The position numbers and the translations under genes are program-made. The notes beneath the pieces are model-generated. The model was not told the origin of the DNA, did no database searches, and saw only the letters and a program-made list of their open reading frames with translations. From Rubrivivax sp. (GTDB lineage Bacteria > Pseudomonadota > Gammaproteobacteria > Burkholderiales > Burkholderiaceae_C), in the NCBI GenBank assembly GCA_030653385.1, contig JAURZM010000063.1, positions 309,798 through 373,797 of the forward strand: DNA of 64,000 nt. The letters run 5' to 3'. Below are positions 15,950 through 24,597 of the stretch, piece by piece. The first letter of the stretch is position 1; each line of letters begins with the position of its first letter.

Positions 15950-16970
15950 CGCTGGTCTCTTCGTCAAGTTCCGCCTGGAGTTCCTCCGGCAATTGCATCA
16001 GGACGAGTTCCTTCCGCTTTCGGTCGTACCGGTAGTGCCCGGCTTGAATGCCGTGCCGGTCCAGATCGACGCGCCAATACTTTGTGCTTGCATGGATCTT
16101 CCTGAGTTGCTTTAGCACTCGGCCGTCTGGACGAAAGCCATCACTAATCTCCACGCCGCTCTTGGCGAGAGCCTTTCCAAGTTTTTTCGGCGCCTGCGGC
16201 CATGCAGCGTGAACAAGCTCATCCAGACTGATAGGTTCGCCATGCTTCCTGCGCTCATTGCAGTAGTTGAATGCCGCGGTGTAGAGCTCCTCCCGTCGAT
16301 CGGTATCCAACGCCTCTTCCGTCGCAAACTGCTTCAGTGCAGCAACGAGGTTCTTAGTCTCCTCTGCATCCTTGACGATGTCGTTGCAGCCGAGAAAGAG
16401 CTTGAAGTACTCGGCAACCTCTCCGCGCTGCTTCAAGAAGCCCAGGTAGCGCTTGTCCGTGGCGCCGCCAAGCCACTCGGCTAGGTTCACCCTGCCGGCC
16501 ACCCGCAGATTCTCAAGGTCCACGTGCTCGGCGTTCGTCACTTCGAGCTTGTCGTTGACAACGCTACCGTCAACGTTGTTAATCATCGCGACCAAGAACC
16601 AACTCGCACCGGAAGGGCCCGTGATGTGCGCCATGAGCACGAAGCCGCCCGTCGCGAGTTGTGCCTGGTCGGCCCTGCCGGCGAGCTGATCCATCAGTAC
16701 GTGCGACCCACCGATGAATGAAGTCTTACTGGTTGAGAACATCGACCGCAGCACGCCTGACGTCGGGTACTTGGTCTCGTTGTCCTCGAACCGGCCGTAG
16801 CCCTTGTTCGCCTTCTCCGCGTACAGGTTGTTGATGCTCTCGACGAGCTTCTTGACCTCGGGGTTCAGATCCAGCACCGTGTTTCGCCGGACGACCGACG
16901 ACTTCGCGTGCTTCTCCTTGACGAGTTTGTGAATGACGGCCGCTTCGATCTTGTTCAAGTCAACTCCCAT
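15939..16970 (-). CDS. NdpA/YejK-like nucleoid-associated protein
   Basis: This 343-aa protein resembles the 37-kDa nucleoid-associated (NdpA/YejK) family, DNA-associated proteins often found on mobile elements. Supporting features are the opening M-G-V-D-L-N-K-I-E-A-A-V-I-H-K-L, a central A-G-R-V-N-L-A-E-W-L, and R-Y-L-G-F-L-K-Q-R-G-E-V followed by Y-F-K-L-F-L-G-C. The ATG at 16970 fits the family N-terminus; a GTG at 16988 is an alternative. The stop overlaps the start of the membrane partner gene, so the two are one unit. They interrupt the trbC-traN order of the transfer operon and have lower GC, so they are cargo. Confidence 0.8.
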   Translation of the reverse strand: MGVDLNKIEAAVIHKLVKEKHAKSSVVRRNTVLDLNPEVKKLVESINNLYAEKANKGYGRFEDNETKYPTSGVLRSMFSTSKTSFIGGSHVLMDQLAGRADQAQLATGGFVLMAHITGPSGASWFLVAMINNVDGSVVNDKLEVTNAEHVDLENLRVAGRVNLAEWLGGATDKRYLGFLKQRGEVAEYFKLFLGCNDIVKDAEETKNLVAALKQFATEEALDTDRREELYTAAFNYCNERRKHGEPISLDELVHAAWPQAPKKLGKALAKSGVEISDGFRPDGRVLKQLRKIHASTKYWRVDLDRHGIQAGHYRYDRKRKELVLMQLPEELQAELDEETSDGK

Positions 16971-17368
16971 TGTTTGCGGGATTTTCACCCGCGCAAGCTC
17001 ACATCGACACAGCGGAAACGCGAAAGTCGGCTGCCAGCGCTGGCGGGGCGCTGTCGATGCCTAGGAGAGTGCACTTCTTGTGGCTCACTACGTGAGCCAC
17101 CCGCTTGTTCCCAGTAGGGCAACGAACACCCCGTCCACTGCGGCGTCACTGCTGCTCAGATCCGTGGTGCGTCGAGGGCGGCTGCCTCAGGCAGGACAAC
17201 CCAGCTTGGGTGCTTTCCGACGCGGAGCAGAGGCAGGAGCGGATAGCTATCATCCGCAACTTTCGCTGCAAGCGAGGACCGAACATCTTCGGTACTTGGC
17301 CGATCGACTGCCGTCAGTCTTCAGCGGTAGCTGCAGGCTTTGGACTCGAACTGCTGTGCGAGTGGCGT
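16971..17368. other. Upstream region of the NdpA-like cargo operon
   Basis: About 400 bp without a credible gene, lying between the end of trbC and the cargo operon. It carries the perfect palindrome at 17080-17100 and presumably the cargo promoter. The left junction of the cargo with trbC could not be located exactly. Confidence 0.55.
17080..17100. promoter_or_regulatory. Perfect 9-bp-arm palindrome upstream of the cargo operon
   Basis: The arms gtggctcac and gtgagccac are separated by tac. There is no T-run, so a repressor operator is more likely than a terminator. It lies about 110 bp upstream of the NdpA-like start. Confidence 0.5.
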
Positions 17369-18070
17369 CTATTGCCTTGGACGAACTGAACCGTTGGTAG
17401 CTCGATTCAGGTACTGGAGCGCATACGCCAGGGTCACGTCGCCAGAGACCTTCACGACCTGCTGCGAAGAGCTACACGCGCGGGATGTACAGGCCTCGGT
17501 CCCGGCGCCGTCCATGACCAGGACGAATGACGGAGTCCTTGTGATCCCATGGCGATCGAACGCTTCCGGATCGATCTGAACAGCAACACGGCGGCTGCCG
17601 ATCAGCGCCTGCATGCGGGTCACCGTGTCTCGGATCGATCCGTTGACCAACCCTCGCAGCACGAGCGTCGCGCCCGCCCGCGCTGCCTGGTCGACCAAGC
17701 GCTTTAGCGTCGACTCCGGCATCGCGAAGCTCACGAAGATCAGCACCTTCGGCCCTGCCTTGCCCGGAGCCATCGCCGCTGCATGAGCTCCGTTCTGCAC
17801 GTCGAAGCCCTTGGCGATGGCCTCGAGGTCGATCGGCATGCGGGTCACCGGCTGCGGCAGGTTCTCGATGCGAGGTGCGGCGGGAACCGGCACCCGCGCC
17901 AGCTCAGCCTCGGTCGGCATCCGATGCTGCTGGCGTGCGCGCTCGATGTCGGCCTCGGTCACGGCCGGTGGCGTCGCCGGGGCACCCAGCACGCTGCCGG
18001 CAAGAAGGAGCGCGGCGACCCCCGCGCCGAGCGTCCGTCCGATCGGCGTTGCCCTGTCAGTAGCCCACAC
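17369..18070 (-). CDS. trbC: TrbC, F-type pilus assembly protein
   Basis: This periplasmic protein is required with TraW for F pilus assembly. The 233-aa product has a signal peptide (G-A-G-V-A-A-L-L-L-A-G-S-V-L-G-A), a linker, and the TrbC domain with K-V-L-I-F-V-S-F-A-M-P-E-S-T-L and the G-I-T-R-T-P-S-F-V-L-V turn. Translation begins with GTG at 18070, overlapping the end of traU by 14 nt. Two closely spaced cysteines (E-A-C-T-S-R-A-C) lie near the C-terminus. In the ancestral order traN would follow; here the NdpA-like cargo intervenes. Confidence 0.9.
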   Translation of the reverse strand: MWATDRATPIGRTLGAGVAALLLAGSVLGAPATPPAVTEADIERARQQHRMPTEAELARVPVPAAPRIENLPQPVTRMPIDLEAIAKGFDVQNGAHAAAMAPGKAGPKVLIFVSFAMPESTLKRLVDQAARAGATLVLRGLVNGSIRDTVTRMQALIGSRRVAVQIDPEAFDRHGITRTPSFVLVMDGAGTEACTSRACSSSQQVVKVSGDVTLAYALQYLNRATNGSVRPRQ

Positions 18071-19136
18071 AGCAGTTCCTCTTCCGAAACAGCATGAACG
18101 CGAAGTCCTCGCCGCGCACCGGGTACTCCTTGCCGGCGCCCCAGACGATGGTGCTGCGGCCGAAGGGCTGGCAGCAGCGCCCGCCGTCCTTGGCAGTGTT
18201 GGCCACCGGGTAGGTCAGCTGGGTCTTGTAGGCGGTCTTGTCCATGGCCGGCAGGAAGTAGGGCCCGCACAGGCCCGGCCGGCCATGCCAGCCCCAGGCC
18301 AGCAACTCGCGGTGCATCTTGGCGGTCAGCCGCTGCGCGATGAGGGCCGCCGTTCGCACCCCGCCCATGTGGTACGGCACGTGGCCATCGAAGGGGTAGA
18401 TGCCGCCCTGGCAGCCGGCGCACCAGAACATCTCGGCGATGCCGAAGCCCGCGGTCGCGGCCACGCAATCGGCCGCGCAGGCCGCCACCGCTACCGGGTT
18501 GGCGAACAGCACGGCCTCGGGGTTGAGGATGAGGGTCAGCTCGTCGTCGTTCCACAGCGGGTCCACCTCGGTCAGGTAGGCCAGGTCGAACGAGCCCCGC
18601 TCCAGGCACGGGAAGTCGGTCACCACCTCCAGCCAGTACAGCACCGGGTTCACGTAGAAGTGCGCCTGGTAGAAGCTGCCGCCGTCGCCATCACCTTCGG
18701 GGCGCGTGAACCGTGCCGCCGCCGGCGCCGGGATGCCGGGGTCGAGGTCGATGCCGCCCAGCGAAGCCAGGCAGAACGGCTTGCGCACGGCCTCCACGTG
18801 CCGCGCCGGCTCCCAGAACCCGATCGACAGTCCGATGGTGGGGTTCACACCGCAGCTGCAGACCGGGTTCGACGGGTTGGGGATGTCTTCCTGGCCATCG
18901 AAGTTGGCGATGGTGGCGCTGCCGATGCTGATCGGCAGGATGCAGCTCCAGCAGATCTCGGTGATCGGGTTGGGGAAGCGGCCGGTGCAGGTCAGGCTGT
19001 CGGCGGCCTGCGCAGGCGCCACCCAGGGCAGGGCGGCAGCCAGCAACGCGCGGGCAAGCACCTGGCTGGCACATCGGAGAAGCGCGGGCATCCTCTGTGC
19101 GGCAAGCCAGCAGATCAGGGAGGGCAGGGTGGTCAT
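18057..19136 (-). CDS. traU: TraU, F-type conjugation protein
   Basis: TraU is an exported cysteine-rich protein needed for DNA transfer and pilus assembly. The 359-aa product has a signal sequence ending near A-P-A-Q-A (residue 44). The signature C-W-S-C-I-L-P-I follows, then multiple cysteine pairs (C-S-C-G-V-N-P, C-A-A-D-C, C-A-G-C-Q-G-G, G-R-C-C-Q-P, N-C-C-V-G-Y). The length fits the family. It overlaps traW upstream (4 nt) and trbC downstream (14 nt). Confidence 0.93.
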   Translation of the reverse strand: MTTLPSLICWLAAQRMPALLRCASQVLARALLAAALPWVAPAQAADSLTCTGRFPNPITEICWSCILPISIGSATIANFDGQEDIPNPSNPVCSCGVNPTIGLSIGFWEPARHVEAVRKPFCLASLGGIDLDPGIPAPAAARFTRPEGDGDGGSFYQAHFYVNPVLYWLEVVTDFPCLERGSFDLAYLTEVDPLWNDDELTLILNPEAVLFANPVAVAACAADCVAATAGFGIAEMFWCAGCQGGIYPFDGHVPYHMGGVRTAALIAQRLTAKMHRELLAWGWHGRPGLCGPYFLPAMDKTAYKTQLTYPVANTAKDGGRCCQPFGRSTIVWGAGKEYPVRGEDFAFMLFRKRNCCVGY

Positions 19137-19807
19137 TGCACGAGCACCTCGTCGACGCGCAGGCGCATGCCTTCCTGCGAGACCAGGGCGGGCACTTGCC
19201 TGATGCCGAAACGGCGGGTCAGCGTCCCCTGCTGGTCGTAGTACACCGGCACGCGCCAGGCCTTCATCAGGTCCAGGTACGAGCCACCGGTCAGGATGGG
19301 CTTGACCTTGCCGTCGTAGCGCGCGATCAGCTCGCGGGCCCGTGCGACCTGTCGTCCGTCACGGGCATCGAAGAACAGCAGCCGCTTGGACAGCGACACC
19401 ACCTCCAGCGGGTTCTTGCGCGTCCCGGCCGGGAACAGCAGCCTGCCCTGCGCATCGACGATGTTGCGGTCGAGCGTGAAGGTGGGATCGATGGTCCAGG
19501 ACCGTGCAGTCTCGGTGCTTCGTACGCCCTCGACCGGAGCGGGCTGGCGCACTGCGGCCACACCACGGTTGCGCGCCTCGTCGATCAGACGCTGCAGTTC
19601 ACCCGTGCGTTCCTTGTCGCGCAGGCGCTGCTGGATGAACTCCAGCAGGTGGGGCTCGGCAATGCCGTAGGTCGGGCCGATGGTCCCCAGGTCCACGGCG
19701 TGGGCGGCCGTGCTCAGGAGCGTTGCGACGGCCACCAGCAGCGACCGAATGACGCGCGCCGGCGGGCTGGTGCAGCCTGCCTGAGGCAGTGGCAGTTCGA
19801 ACTTCAC
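19133..19807 (-). CDS. traW: TraW, F-type pilus assembly protein
   Basis: This periplasmic protein of 224 aa partners TrbC in F pilus assembly. Its signal peptide spans V-I-R-S-L-L-V-A-V-A-T-L-L to A-A-H-A (residue 37). The mature start D-L-G-T-I-G-P-T-Y-G-I-A-E is the TraW_N signature, and later S-K-R-L-L-F-F-D-A-R-D and Y-D-Q-Q-G-T-L-T-R-R-F-G-I fit the family. The GTG start at 19807 overlaps the preceding TGA (GTGA) and has a GGAAGG site; an ATG 21 nt upstream is possible. Confidence 0.92.
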   Translation of the reverse strand: MKFELPLPQAGCTSPPARVIRSLLVAVATLLSTAAHAVDLGTIGPTYGIAEPHLLEFIQQRLRDKERTGELQRLIDEARNRGVAAVRQPAPVEGVRSTETARSWTIDPTFTLDRNIVDAQGRLLFPAGTRKNPLEVVSLSKRLLFFDARDGRQVARARELIARYDGKVKPILTGGSYLDLMKAWRVPVYYDQQGTLTRRFGIRQVPALVSQEGMRLRVDEVLVQ

Positions 19808-20214
19808 CTTGCCGCCTTCCGGGTGCATGTGACCTGCTCGCCCAGCCGAGCCAGCCCTGGCCCGTCCTGAAGGTGGCTGGCCCGGATCATGGCCATCAGC
19901 AGCGGATCGCCGGCTCCTTCCGCAATCGCCTGTCGCAACTCGCGGCTCGTGAGACTCCGGCGGCACCGGCGCTCGTGCGCCTGGAGATAGGCCTGCGCCC
20001 CTTGGTGTGCCGCAGGGGAGATCTGCTGGAGCAGCGCCAGGTAGTCGGCCATCGGCACGTCGCCCGTGACAGCCGGCTCGGACGGTGTCTGCGCCGGCGC
20101 CGGCAAGGCAGCGGCGAGCGCGGTCATGGCGACAAGGGACGCCAGCGATGCCTGGGTGATCGACTGGGCGACGTGACGGGAAGCCGGCCAACGCAGCATC
20201 GAATGCGGATCCAT
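19804..20214 (-). CDS. Exported hypothetical protein of the tra operon (136 aa)
   Basis: A hydrophobic N-terminus (A-S-L-A-S-L-V-A-M-T-A-L-A-A-A-L) ends near P-A-P-A-Q, so it is probably exported. The remaining 90 residues are helical with a C-R-R-S-L-T-S-R-E-L-R-Q segment and a late T-C-T-R. Its place between the TraF peptidase and traW, with a GTGA overlap into traW, makes it part of the operon. I do not recognise a family. Confidence 0.75.
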   Translation of the reverse strand: MDPHSMLRWPASRHVAQSITQASLASLVAMTALAAALPAPAQTPSEPAVTGDVPMADYLALLQQISPAAHQGAQAYLQAHERRCRRSLTSRELRQAIAEGAGDPLLMAMIRASHLQDGPGLARLGEQVTCTRKAAR

Positions 20215-20223
20215 GGCAGCCCC

Positions 20224-20766
20224 TCAGAACAGCGGCACCACGGTGCCCAGCACCTGCTCGGCCCGCACGAGCCCGCTGCTGCGGTACCGCGAGTCGAACG
20301 AGTCCGGACCCGTGCCCTGCACGTAGTAGTGGCCTGGCGGGATCACCGTCGGCGCGATCGGCTCCAGCGGGCGCCGGTCGAAGGCCTGGGCCTTGGCCGT
20401 GCCGACAACGACACCGTTGACCGACACCTTGCGGCCGGACACCGTCACCACGTCGCCCGGCAGGCCGCGCACGACCTTGAAGAACGGCTGACCGTCCAGT
20501 CCGGGGTACGCGGTTCGCGCCTCGCCCGCAAACGAGAAGATGACGAACTCGCCGCGCTGCAGCGGATGCTTGCCGTGCTGCAGCCATGCCACCCGGTACG
20601 GCAGGCTGCCCGTCCAGTTGAAGAGGACCGGCACCCGCGGCGTAGGGTCGATGAACAGCCGCGTGTAGGCGAAGGTCCAGATCGCGAAGACAGGCAGGTA
20701 GAGGTACCAGCGTCGCCGCGTGTGCGCCGCAAAGTCGATGGCCTGGGTGCGAAGGCTGCGCTTCAT
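20224..20766 (-). CDS. TraF-type signal peptidase (S26)
   Basis: This conjugation-specific type I signal peptidase of 180 aa probably matures the pilin or other transfer proteins. One N-terminal transmembrane segment (Y-L-P-V-F-A-I-W-T-F-A-Y) is followed by the S26 catalytic serine in T-G-S-L-P-Y-R (S54) and the lysine in F-K-V-V-R-G-L-P-G-D (K97). The C-terminal box with S-F-D-S-R-Y fits the family. The ATG overlaps trbI by 4 nt. It is unrelated to the thioredoxin-like TraF downstream despite the shared name. Confidence 0.9.
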   Translation of the reverse strand: MKRSLRTQAIDFAAHTRRRWYLYLPVFAIWTFAYTRLFIDPTPRVPVLFNWTGSLPYRVAWLQHGKHPLQRGEFVIFSFAGEARTAYPGLDGQPFFKVVRGLPGDVVTVSGRKVSVNGVVVGTAKAQAFDRRPLEPIAPTVIPPGHYYVQGTGPDSFDSRYRSSGLVRAEQVLGTVVPLF

Positions 20767-21209
20767 CGGGCCTCCTCGGGGTCGTTCCTGTGGGGGGTCT
20801 GGGGATGGCCCAGCTTCTGCTGCAGCAGTGCCGTCAGATCGACGGTCCGCGGTGTCCGGCCGGCCACGGCGCTCTTCAGCACCACCAGACAGGCACAGTC
20901 GCGGGGCAGTTCCTCCAGCGCCGCCGGCAGCCGCTGCGAGAAGCTCCGGGCCAGCGCAAACGCCTTCTCGCGGTCGGCGTCGGTGGTGGCCCGGGTCAGG
21001 AGCTGGGTGAACTCGGCCTCCTTCTGCCGGTACACCTCGCCGACATCGACGACGCCGACCCGCTGGGCCGGGCGCACCACCACGCGGTCGTAGGCGGCCA
21101 GCGTGCCCAGCACGATCAGCAGCGCGAATGACGCGTGCAGGAGGATGGGCGCCATGCCCACGGGCACGGCAACGGGTTGGCGAGGACTGGCGCTGGCGTC
21201 GACGTCCAT
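20763..21209 (-). CDS. trbI: TrbI-like F-type inner-membrane protein
   Basis: This 148-aa bitopic protein has one transmembrane segment near residues 20-40 (I-L-L-H-A-S-F-A-L-L-I-V-L-G). A periplasmic helical domain follows with V-G-V-V-D-V-G-E-V-Y-R-Q-K-E-A-E and a late D-C-A-C-L-V-V-L-K, matching F-type TrbI in size and in its position after traC. TrbI is reported to affect pilus outgrowth and retraction. Recognition rests on layout and the D-V-x-x-V-Y region. Confidence 0.8.
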   Translation of the reverse strand: MDVDASASPRQPVAVPVGMAPILLHASFALLIVLGTLAAYDRVVVRPAQRVGVVDVGEVYRQKEAEFTQLLTRATTDADREKAFALARSFSQRLPAALEELPRDCACLVVLKSAVAGRTPRTVDLTALLQQKLGHPQTPHRNDPEEAR

Positions 21210-21225
21210 AGGAGCCTCGCCAAAG

Positions 21226-23826
21226 TCACACCGCGTGCCCGCGCCGCCGCAGCAGCTCGGTGATCGCGTCGTCGATGCTCAGGCCCTGCGCCCGCAGCTC
21301 GTCGATCGGGGCGTTGTCCTCCAGCTTGTTGGAGAACAGCAGGTGGGTCGCCGGGTCGAGGATGTTGCGCGCCACGCCTTCGCCCACCGGCGATGAGATG
21401 TAGACCTCCGAGAAGACGCCCGGCTCCGTGCGCAGCGAGTTGAGCAGCCGCTTCTTGGGCTCGTCCATCGACAGCCGCCCCTTGCGGTCGAGCATCTCGA
21501 TCGACTCGGGCTTCTGCCGCAACAGGAATACCCAGTCCGAGCAGTTGAAGGCCGCCTCCATCTGGGCCGAGCCGTAGTAGTCGTCGGCACTCTGCGTGGC
21601 CGTGCCGAGCGATCCGCCGTACTTGCGGGCGCGGCGCGCGGCTTCCTCGACCACGGCCGCCTTCACGGGGTCGTCGGCGCCGATGTCGCCCAGCTGCTGC
21701 TTGAGCTCGTCGATGAAGAGCACCTTGCGCCGGTTGCGCGTCAGGTACATCTCGCCGGTGATCTGGTGCAGCAGCAGGATGTTGACGACCGCATGCAGGT
21801 CGGGCCGGCGCTTCAGTTCCTCGTTCTCGATGACGACGAAGTCGTTGCCGAAGTCGATGTTGTTGCGCCCCTCGAAGAAGCGCTCGTACTGGCCGCCGCG
21901 CGCGTAGGGGTTCAGCATCACGGCCAGGTCGCGGATGCGCGGGTCCTCGCGCACGCCCAGCTCCTCGATGGTGCCGGCCTTGAAGGCGTCGCGCAGCGCG
22001 GTCACCGTAAGCGCGTTGCCGTGCTCGCGGAACAGCTTGATGACCATCGCCGAGATGGCCTTGTACTGGACCTCGTCCAGCGGCCGGGACATCGAGGCCA
22101 TCTTGGAGATGGCCGGCACCAGCATGTCGATGTCCTCGTTGATGTCGACGATGTGCGTGAAGGGGTTGAGGCAGATGTCGACATCGGGCCGGAACTCGAT
22201 GTACGTGCCCTTGGCCTTGCGGCACAGCTTCTCGAACGACCGGCCGAGGTCGAGCATCCAGACCTTGGCGTCGATGGCCCGGTAGGACCAGGCCATCTCG
22301 TTCATCAGCACCGACTTGCCGGACCCGGGCGCACCGATGATCGCGAAGTTGTAGTTGCCCAGATCGTTGTCGAAGATGTCCAGCGTCATCAGCTGGCCGC
22401 GCCGGCCACCGAAGACCAGGGCCGGCGTGCGCGTGCCGCGCCACTCGGCGATCAGCGGCGCCAGGTGGATGGCATTGGCCATCGTCTTGCGCGAGACGCG
22501 GCGCATCTTGGCCAGGTCCTTGTGGAAGGCCTCCGACAGCGTCATCGGCAGGCTGGCCAGCAGCGCCTGCCGGTGCATGTAGACATCGGCGTTCAGCTGG
22601 AAACCCCGTCCACGCCAGATCGCGTTGGCGGTCTCCTGGGCGGACACGGCTTTCTCGGGCGGCGAGAAGATCGCCAGCTGGTGGTACAGGCTCACCAGGC
22701 TGCTGCCCACGTCGATGGCGTTGGCCGCGGCGGTCCAGTCCTGCAGCTTCTTGCCCACGTCGGGCATCACCTCGGCCATCTTGCTGCGGGCGTTCTGGGT
22801 CGCGCGCACGTGGTTGGCGGTGACCACGGACTTCATGACGTTGGGGTCGAGCACGTGCACGCCCATGGTCAGCAGGAAGGGCGCGCTGTACTGCAGCGCC
22901 GGCTGCATCAGGTCGCCGATCAGCGAGCCCATCTGCCACAGCGCGAAGCGCTCGGGGAAGGACTTGATCGAGTAGAAGCGTGCTTCCAGCGATCCCTCGT
23001 GACCCTCCTTCCAGAGGGTCAAGCCGGCAGGGTGCGGGTCCTGGATGGTGTCGAAGTCGACGATCTGGTCGCGGATCTCGCGGCCGTCGTCGTAGTGGAG
23101 GTCGGGGGCGTCGGTCTGAGAGACGCGGTCCGGGTTGGTGAACAGCGCACACCAGTTGATCAGGTCCGCGGCGTCGCAGACACGGCTGGGCAGCGACGCC
23201 GAGCGCAGCGTGGACGCCATGGACTCGCGCAGCGCGACCAGCTCGTCGCGCCGGGTCAGGTCGCCGGCCTGTTCCACGCCCCCGGGCACCGACACGCTCA
23301 TCATCAGCCGGAAGTCGCGGATCGTGTAGTGGAACCCGGTGGTCAGCGACTGTTGCGCGCCGTGCAGCAGGTGCCCGACACGCTGCCGCGCAAGGCGGTG
23401 GAACAGGTTGTCGTTGCGCGCCGGGCGACCCCAGTGCTTGGCCTTGTCGGCCTGGTCGGCATCCTCGACGCGCAGGTTGGCGTAGCGACGCAGCTGTTCG
23501 CGGATGTGCGGCGATGCGAACAGGTGGAACTGGATCCCGGTGGCCGGCGGGCAGGTCGAGTACAGCGAGATCAGCACCTCGGCCATGCGGTCGTCGGCAC
23601 CCGACTGCGGCATCAGCTCGAGCATGAAGCCCAGGCTGTCGCGGTTGACGAAGAGCTTCTCGTCGGCGAGGTAGGCCGAGTAGGGCAGCCAGGACGCGAA
23701 CTGCTCGGCCGGCGTGTCGGGAGGCGAGCCCAGGCCCAGCCAGCCCAGGCTGCCGTGGCCGGGGCGGCTGGCGCTGGGAAAGGCGGCGGATCGGGTCGAA
23801 GCGGTCTGGGCGAACGGGTTGGGCAT
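21226..23826 (-). CDS. traC: TraC, type IV secretion ATPase (VirB4 family)
   Basis: TraC is the cytoplasmic ATPase that powers F-type pilus assembly. It has 866 aa, the usual family length. The N-terminal TraC domain runs to about 450. The Walker A G-A-P-G-S-G-K-S lies near residues 498-505 and Walker B K-V-L-F-I-D-E-L-K near 700; a late Q-S-A-D-D-Y motif also fits VirB4-type enzymes. It is located between traV and trbI. Nothing appears truncated. Confidence 0.96.
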   Translation of the reverse strand: MPNPFAQTASTRSAAFPSASRPGHGSLGWLGLGSPPDTPAEQFASWLPYSAYLADEKLFVNRDSLGFMLELMPQSGADDRMAEVLISLYSTCPPATGIQFHLFASPHIREQLRRYANLRVEDADQADKAKHWGRPARNDNLFHRLARQRVGHLLHGAQQSLTTGFHYTIRDFRLMMSVSVPGGVEQAGDLTRRDELVALRESMASTLRSASLPSRVCDAADLINWCALFTNPDRVSQTDAPDLHYDDGREIRDQIVDFDTIQDPHPAGLTLWKEGHEGSLEARFYSIKSFPERFALWQMGSLIGDLMQPALQYSAPFLLTMGVHVLDPNVMKSVVTANHVRATQNARSKMAEVMPDVGKKLQDWTAAANAIDVGSSLVSLYHQLAIFSPPEKAVSAQETANAIWRGRGFQLNADVYMHRQALLASLPMTLSEAFHKDLAKMRRVSRKTMANAIHLAPLIAEWRGTRTPALVFGGRRGQLMTLDIFDNDLGNYNFAIIGAPGSGKSVLMNEMAWSYRAIDAKVWMLDLGRSFEKLCRKAKGTYIEFRPDVDICLNPFTHIVDINEDIDMLVPAISKMASMSRPLDEVQYKAISAMVIKLFREHGNALTVTALRDAFKAGTIEELGVREDPRIRDLAVMLNPYARGGQYERFFEGRNNIDFGNDFVVIENEELKRRPDLHAVVNILLLHQITGEMYLTRNRRKVLFIDELKQQLGDIGADDPVKAAVVEEAARRARKYGGSLGTATQSADDYYGSAQMEAAFNCSDWVFLLRQKPESIEMLDRKGRLSMDEPKKRLLNSLRTEPGVFSEVYISSPVGEGVARNILDPATHLLFSNKLEDNAPIDELRAQGLSIDDAITELLRRRGHAV

Positions 23827-23865
23827 GGCGCGTGCCTCGCAGGGATGGCCGGAAGAGGTGTCAGG

Positions 23866-24597
23866 TCAGTCGTTGGGTTCGTTGCCACGCGGATCGACGG
23901 GCATCTGCGGCCGGCCCGCCGGAGGTGTCAGGCCGGGCAGGTACAGCGAACCACTCGGTTGATCTGTCCGACCGGACTGGTTCGATGTCCTGAGGTCGCG
24001 CGACTCGGTGGCGCCGCCTGCAGGACGTCCGGATGCGGGCGACGGAGGCCGCAGCGGTGCGTAGGCATCGCGGATCTGCCGCTGCGCGTGCTCGACGAGC
24101 CACTGGCCGTCGTCGACCCGGACGTAGACGTAGCCCTGGTCGTGGAGGTCGCGATCGGCGTCTTCCCAGGGTTTGAACCAGAGCCGCAGGATGCGGGCCG
24201 ACGACCGGAGCGGCATGGCCGTGGACGAGGGCGGCGCCGATGGCGAGACGGCGATGCGGGAGGCTGCCGCGCCTGCCGCGCCTGCAGCGCCCGCTGCGGC
24301 TGCGCCGGTGATGCCCTCCGTCGCGCGCGGAGCTTGCGGCGTGCCTGGGCTGGCACCGGCCGTTCGCCGCTGACTCGGCAGGTTGTTCTGCACGGCATTG
24401 GCGTAGGTGCCGGAGACGGAGTCGCAGGTCACGCCGTCCGGGGCCTTGCAGGCATAGCTGGAGCTGCCGCTGAGACCGCTCATGCTCATGCAGCCGCTCA
24501 GCATCCAGGCCAGCAGCACCGACGCCGCGGCCGGTCTGGTGGCTGGGGCAGCACGCGATGTCGGAGCTGCGGGGAACACGACGGCGGACTGCTTCAT
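23866..24597 (-). CDS. traV: TraV, outer-membrane lipoprotein of the transfer channel
   Basis: TraV anchors the TraK/TraB core complex to the outer membrane. The 243-aa product has a lipoprotein signal with L-L-A-W-M-L-S-G-C (Cys36) followed by S-S-S-Y-A-C-K-A-P and a conserved G-V-T-C-D-S-V-S-G-T-Y-A-N-A. An Ala/Gly-rich stretch (98-112) and a Pro-rich C-terminus complete it. The ATG at 24597 overlaps dsbC by 4 nt. Confidence 0.92.
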   Translation of the reverse strand: MKQSAVVFPAAPTSRAAPATRPAAASVLLAWMLSGCMSMSGLSGSSSYACKAPDGVTCDSVSGTYANAVQNNLPSQRRTAGASPGTPQAPRATEGITGAAAAGAAGAAGAAASRIAVSPSAPPSSTAMPLRSSARILRLWFKPWEDADRDLHDQGYVYVRVDDGQWLVEHAQRQIRDAYAPLRPPSPASGRPAGGATESRDLRTSNQSGRTDQPSGSLYLPGLTPPAGRPQMPVDPRGNEPND

